Below are positions 7,406 through 12,191 of a DNA stretch of 12,191 nt, in pieces. A program made the translations under genes and the position numbers. The stretch comes from Eggerthellales bacterium UBA948 (GTDB lineage Bacteria; Actinomycetota; Coriobacteriia; Coriobacteriales; UBA8131): the NCBI GenBank assembly GCA_002293265.1, contig DBCW01000044.1, positions 30,473 through 42,663 on the forward strand, written 5' to 3'. The notes beneath the pieces are model-generated. The model saw nothing but the letters and a program-made list of their open reading frames with translations, was not told where the DNA came from and ran no database searches. Every line of letters begins with the position of its first letter. Position 1 is the stretch's first letter.

Positions 7406-9152
7406 ACTGTCTGCACGAATATTTAAAAGCATAATTTTCACTGTCATAGCTATTGTTTTGGTGCTAAATATTGCCTTTGGCTGGCTTGCATACTTGCTTC
7501 TTGACAGGCAGCTTCAACAAGAACTTGATAACACAGTGAGCCTGATTGAACAGGCTTTTTCGTATGATGAGTCCGCGGACAAAAATGACTTGCTTGGCGC
7601 ATTAAGTCTTCGTGAGATTCGCATAACTTGGATAGACAAAGATGGCACCGTGCTTTACGACAGCGCTGTTAGCAGCAATACGCAGTTACCAAACATGGAC
7701 AACCATCTGGATCGCCCGGAGGTAATTGACGCGATTGCCAGCGGCAGCGGCACCTCAAAACGGCACTCTGACACCCTAAATGAGGAGACTACCTATCTTG
7801 CACGTGTGATGAGCGACAACACCATTGTTCGCGTGGCCGGCAGCCAAAAAAGCGTGCTTGGGCACCTTGGCTCGATGATACTGCCCGACATCTTGGTGCT
7901 TTCTTTTGCTACTTTAGCCGCTGTGCTTATCGCACGCCTGACAGCAAAACGCATTCTCAGACCATTTGGCAATATCAACTTTGCCAGACCACTAGAAAGC
8001 GAAACATATCCCGAGCTTGCTCCCCTGCTTGTGCGGCTTAATTCCTCTTTCAACGAGCTATCTGAGCAAAGCGAAGCTCTCAAAGCACAGCAGAATGAAT
8101 TTGAAATTGTTACAAGCAATATGAAAGAGGGTCTACTGTTGGTTGATGCCACCGGTGCTATACTCTCAATCAATCCGTCAGCAGCACAAATATTTAATGT
8201 TACCGACGATGTGCTATCCGTAACGCTATCTGAAAAGCGTCACCTTCTCACCATCAATAGAAGTGCCGAGCTACAGCAACTACTCGAAGAAGTTTTAGCA
8301 GGCAAATTCTCCGAAGGTGAGATGCAGCAAGGCGACAGGTATTTCCAAATACTCGGCAGTCCTGTTATCCCGGACAAAATAAGCTTAGATGACAATGCAC
8401 AAGGTGCTGTGCTTTTGCTCAGAGACATAACCGAGTGGCGCGAGGGCGACATGATGCGCAAGCAGTTTAGCGCCAACGTAAGTCATGAGCTAAAGACCCC
8501 TCTTACAGTAATCAACGGTTACGCCGAGCTGATGAAGCAAGGTATGGTTCATCCCGGAGATGAAGCTAGGTTGGCAGGGCTGATCCATGATGAATCTACC
8601 CGAATGATACTTATGATCGATGACATTTTGACTCTGTCACAGCTTGATGAAAGCAGCACAGCCTCCTCAACAATTGAAGAAAGCTTTGAGGTCTTAGATC
8701 TGTTTGAGATATCTGAAGAAGTATGCAAGCGTTTATCGTCGTATGCAAACGAAAAGCAAATCGCGCTTGTCAAGCCGGAGACAACCGATCAAATATCGTC
8801 ACTCAAAACTAAAGGGCTTAGCACCCTTGTTACACGCATGATCTACAACCTTGTAGAAAACGCTATCAGGTATAGCGATGTTGGTGGTACCGTGCAGGTA
8901 AGTTTATCTGCCGATGATGATCAGGTAAGCGTAAGTGTCTCAGACACCGGTATTGGCATCCCGTCGGCACTACACGAAAAAGTATTTGAACGCTTCTTCT
9001 GCGTAGATCAAAGCCGCTCCAAATCAACAGGCGGCACAGGACTTGGACTGGCGATAGTTAAAAACGCCGCAAAGATACATAAAGCAACAATTGACCTAAA
9101 CAGCGCAGAGGGCAGAGGCACCACAATAACACTGGGCTTTAAGGCTGTTTAG
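7398..9152 (+). CDS. phoR: Phosphate-sensing histidine kinase PhoR
   Basis: Membrane sensor kinase partnered with the upstream response regulator. The 584-residue protein has a first membrane helix at about 11-35, an extracytoplasmic region to about 158 (containing ITWIDKDGTVLYDS at 76-89), a second helix at about 160-180, a degenerate HAMP-like linker, a PAS-like domain at about 235-345 (MKEGLLLVDATGAILSINPS), a HisKA domain with phosphorylated His363 in SHELKTPLT, and an ATPase domain with N-box NLVENAIRYS at 484-493, DTGIGIP at 516-522 and GGTGLGLAIVK at 545-555. The F-box reads FERFFCVD, where most relatives have Arg before VD. The ATG overlaps the end of phoB in ATGGGTAA and has only a weak ribosome binding site, suggesting coupled translation. 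The organisation matches PhoR kinases with a large extracytoplasmic loop. Confidence 0.93.
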   Translation: MGKLSARIFKSIIFTVIAIVLVLNIAFGWLAYLLLDRQLQQELDNTVSLIEQAFSYDESADKNDLLGALSLREIRITWIDKDGTVLYDSAVSSNTQLPNMDNHLDRPEVIDAIASGSGTSKRHSDTLNEETTYLARVMSDNTIVRVAGSQKSVLGHLGSMILPDILVLSFATLAAVLIARLTAKRILRPFGNINFARPLESETYPELAPLLVRLNSSFNELSEQSEALKAQQNEFEIVTSNMKEGLLLVDATGAILSINPSAAQIFNVTDDVLSVTLSEKRHLLTINRSAELQQLLEEVLAGKFSEGEMQQGDRYFQILGSPVIPDKISLDDNAQGAVLLLRDITEWREGDMMRKQFSANVSHELKTPLTVINGYAELMKQGMVHPGDEARLAGLIHDESTRMILMIDDILTLSQLDESSTASSTIEESFEVLDLFEISEEVCKRLSSYANEKQIALVKPETTDQISSLKTKGLSTLVTRMIYNLVENAIRYSDVGGTVQVSLSADDDQVSVSVSDTGIGIPSALHEKVFERFFCVDQSRSKSTGGTGLGLAIVKNAAKIHKATIDLNSAEGRGTTITLGFKAV

Positions 9153-9177
9153 TCTTTAACGATACGCAGCCCCAACA

Positions 9178-9218
9178 AAAACGACCGGGTTATCTTTGTT
9201 GAGATACCCGGTCGTTTT
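9178..9218. terminator. Convergent bidirectional terminator between phoR and groL
   Basis: An 18-base arm at 9178-9195 pairs with a 17-base arm at 9202-9218, with a single bulged T and a 6-base loop (TTGTTG). The stem has the GC-rich core CGACCGGG/CCCGGTCG, flanked by A-run and T-run ends, so it carries T-rich tails when read from either strand. It lies 25 bases after the phoR stop and 32 bases after the groL stop on the opposite strand, so it probably ends both operons. Confidence 0.93.
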
Positions 9219-9250
9219 GTGGTTTAGCGAATTTTTATGCTGGATAAATC

Positions 9251-10885
<1,635 letters not shown>

Positions 10886-10904
10886 TTAAATGGTCCTCTC
10901 CTGA

Positions 10905-11195
10905 TTATTTCTCTACGATCGCGTAAATATCATCGGCACGCAAGATGACGTACTCTTCGTCTTCAAGCTTAACTTCGGTGCCGCCGTATTTGCTGTAAAC
11001 TACAGTGTCACCCTCTTTTACCTGTGGCTTTACTAGATTGCCGTTGTTATCGAGCTTGCCATCCCCCACTGCGATAACTGTGCCGCGTTGTGGTTTTTCC
11101 TGAGCATTACCTGCGATTACAAGACCGGATGCAGTGGTGGTCTCTGCCTCGTCCTGCTTAATGATCACGCGATCGCCAATTGGTTTTAAACCCAT
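10905..11195 (-). CDS. groS: Co-chaperonin GroES (Hsp10)
   Basis: Seven-membered lid that caps GroEL during folding. The 96-residue protein matches the family from end to end: LKPIGDRVIIKQDEAE at 3-18, a mobile loop around TTTASGLVIAGNAQEKPQ at 19-36, GTVIAVGDGK at 38-47, VKEGDTVVYSKYGGTEV at 59-75, and the terminal YVILRADDIYAIVEK. AGGAGG (minus strand, 11206-11211) lies 10 bases upstream of the ATG. It is first in the operon and directly downstream of the CIRCE operator, with groL following. Confidence 0.99.
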   Translation of the reverse strand: MGLKPIGDRVIIKQDEAETTTASGLVIAGNAQEKPQRGTVIAVGDGKLDNNGNLVKPQVKEGDTVVYSKYGGTEVKLEDEEYVILRADDIYAIVEK

Positions 11196-11251
11196 GTACC
11201 TTAAACCTCCTAATTAGTTAGATATGTTTGTTCCTTTGTTTGAAGAAAGTT

Positions 11252-11278
11252 TTAGCACTCTCAAGTGCCGAGTGCTAA
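11252..11278 (-). promoter_or_regulatory. CIRCE operator (HrcA site)
   Basis: A perfect 9-9-9 inverted repeat, TTAGCACTC-N9-GAGTGCTAA, which is the exact CIRCE consensus. It lies between the predicted transcription start and the groES ribosome binding site, the usual place for repression by HrcA. Heat or unfolded-protein load would relieve repression, because HrcA needs GroEL for activity. No hrcA gene is in this window. Confidence 0.98.
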
Positions 11279-11286
11279 CTAAAGAA

Positions 11287-11314
11287 ATAATACCTTATAT
11301 GGAGGATGGTTCAA
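11287..11314 (-). promoter_or_regulatory. Sigma-A-type promoter of groES-groL
   Basis: On the minus strand, a -35 TTGAAC (11309-11314) and a -10 TATTAT (11287-11292) are separated by 16 bases. Transcription would begin about where CIRCE starts. The -35 overlaps the foot of a hairpin at 11312-11342. Confidence 0.75.
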
Positions 11315-11342
11315 GGGCACGTCGGCTTGCAACGCGCCCTTG
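11312..11342 (-). terminator. Hairpin after the HD-GYP gene, without a U-tract
   Basis: Seven perfect pairs, CAAGGGC with GCCCTTG, extend to about 12 if G-U pairs are counted, closing on a 7-base loop. It begins 15 bases after the HD-GYP stop on the minus strand, where a terminator would be expected. No T-run follows on either strand, so it may be a non-canonical terminator, an RNA 3' end or simply a structured spacer. Confidence 0.45.
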
Positions 11343-11357
11343 TTATGCAAACGTAAC

Positions 11358-12191
11358 CTACTCTGCTTCAGCGGCGTTGGCTGCTTCTATTGTTTTGGCA
11401 TGCGCCTCTCTTGTTGCCAAGTCGTCGTTGTATTCTTTGGAGATTTGCTCAAACTCTGCGGTCAGCTGTTTGAACGCACCAACAATAGCCGGATCAAAAT
11501 GAACGCCGGCACCCTCAATAATGATGGCGTTAGATTTTTCTGCCGGATAAGCCTTTTTGTATATACGGTTCGTCATAAGGGCATCGTATACATCTGCTAT
11601 GGCCATTATGCGCCCCTCAAGTGGTATGTCATTACCTTTTAGTCCGTATGGATAACCACTTCCATCCCACTTTTCGTGATGTGTGCCGGCGATAGTCTTT
11701 GCGTACTCCAAAAAGTCACCAAAATAGCCAAAGGCCTCCATGCGTTCTATAGCCTCAACGCCTTTTGTGGTGTGTGTTTTCATAATCTCAAACTCTTCGG
11801 CAGTGAGTTTACCGGGTTTATTCAAGATTGTGTCACTGATGGCAATCTTACCAATATCGTGCAACTGAGAGGCAGGGAGAACAATGTCTAGATCCCAAGT
11901 CAGCAGCTCTTCGGCATAAATGTCATTTTCAATCATCCGCTCTATAAGCATCTTCATGTAAAACTGTGTGCGATGCACATGCCAACCGGTCTCGTTGTCG
12001 CGAAACTCTAACATCTCTGCGACCGTGCTGATGATTGCGTTTTGTAAGCCAAAGACTTGCTGTGTCTTTTTATTTACCATCTTAAGCAAGTTGTCACTGT
12101 AATCTTGCAACTTGGCTTTCTGCTGCTCGATCAGCAAATGGTTTTCTATGCGCTTGAGAAGAAGCGTGGCAGAAAAAGGCTTCGTAACATA
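11358..12191 (-). CDS. Response regulator with HD-GYP phosphodiesterase domain (N-terminus outside window)
   Basis: The minus-strand frame is open to the window edge, so the gene's start lies beyond it; 277 residues are visible. The first residues, YVTKPFSATLLLKRIENHLL, are the end of a receiver domain with its conserved Lys-Pro. A helical linker follows, then an HD-GYP domain. Metal and active-site motifs are complete: HVHRTQFY, LHDIGKIAISDTILNKPGKL, MKTHTTKG, THHEKWDGSGYPYGL, and IADVYDALMTNRIYK with GVHFDP. Such proteins hydrolyse cyclic di-GMP when the receiver is phosphorylated, although some HD-GYP proteins act on other substrates. The C-terminus is a short charged, Ala/Glu-rich tail. 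It is encoded on the same strand as groES but is probably transcribed separately. The partner histidine kinase is not visible. Confidence 0.92.
   Translation of the reverse strand, partial: YVTKPFSATLLLKRIENHLLIEQQKAKLQDYSDNLLKMVNKKTQQVFGLQNAIISTVAEMLEFRDNETGWHVHRTQFYMKMLIERMIENDIYAEELLTWDLDIVLPASQLHDIGKIAISDTILNKPGKLTAEEFEIMKTHTTKGVEAIERMEAFGYFGDFLEYAKTIAGTHHEKWDGSGYPYGLKGNDIPLEGRIMAIADVYDALMTNRIYKKAYPAEKSNAIIIEGAGVHFDPAIVGAFKQLTAEFEQISKEYNDDLATREAHAKTIEAANAAEAE

Noticed and set aside
7793..8173. Minus-strand open frame of 126 codons inside phoR
   Set aside because: Serine-rich shadow frame opposite a well-supported histidine kinase, with no ribosome binding site or domain.
11224..11642. 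Plus-strand frames opposite the HD-GYP gene and over CIRCE
   Set aside because: They run antisense to conserved HD-GYP motifs and across the groES control region; no independent support.

Overview
This window comes from a Gram-positive-type bacterium. Supporting signs are strong AGGAGG-like ribosome binding sites, a lipoprotein-anchored PstS, a class II galactose-1-phosphate uridylyltransferase and groES-groL behind a perfect CIRCE operator. The protein style (GroEL start, PstS, class II GalT) and moderate G+C would fit an anaerobic actinobacterium of the Coriobacteriia or a member of the Bacillota. That placement is an impression, not a measurement.

Layout, left to right. (1) 1-2094, plus strand: end of a Leloir galactose operon, with a 5'-truncated galactokinase (galK) followed 3 bases later by galT. 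(2) 2095-2330: regulatory gap holding two sets of PhoP/PhoB-box-like hexamers phased at 11 bp. (3) 2331-9152, plus strand: a complete phosphate-starvation operon, pstS-pstC-pstA-pstB-phoU-phoB-phoR. The genes from pstC onward are tightly packed or overlap, while pstS is set apart from pstC by 123 bases that hold a long hairpin. (4) 9153-9250: a strong convergent terminator. (5) 10905-11195 and 9251-10885, minus strand: the groES-groL chaperonin operon, with a sigma-A-type promoter and a CIRCE element. (6) 11358-12191, minus strand: the 3' part of a response regulator with an HD-GYP cyclic-di-GMP phosphodiesterase output, cut by the window edge.

How the genes work together. PstS captures phosphate at the cell surface, PstC and PstA form the channel and PstB powers it. 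PhoU, the sensor kinase PhoR and the regulator PhoB read out transport state and set operon expression, probably by PhoB binding the phased hexamers upstream of pstS. GroES and GroEL fold proteins and are probably repressed by HrcA at CIRCE.

The most interesting observation is that PstS is circularly permuted. The half that normally comes second, with the REDGSGTR phosphate-binding loop, is at the N-terminus, and the half that normally comes first, with SSSVSP, is at the C-terminus. No mobile elements, CRISPR arrays, tRNA or rRNA genes were seen, and I found no evidence of an unknown multi-gene system; most of the window is conserved core biology.
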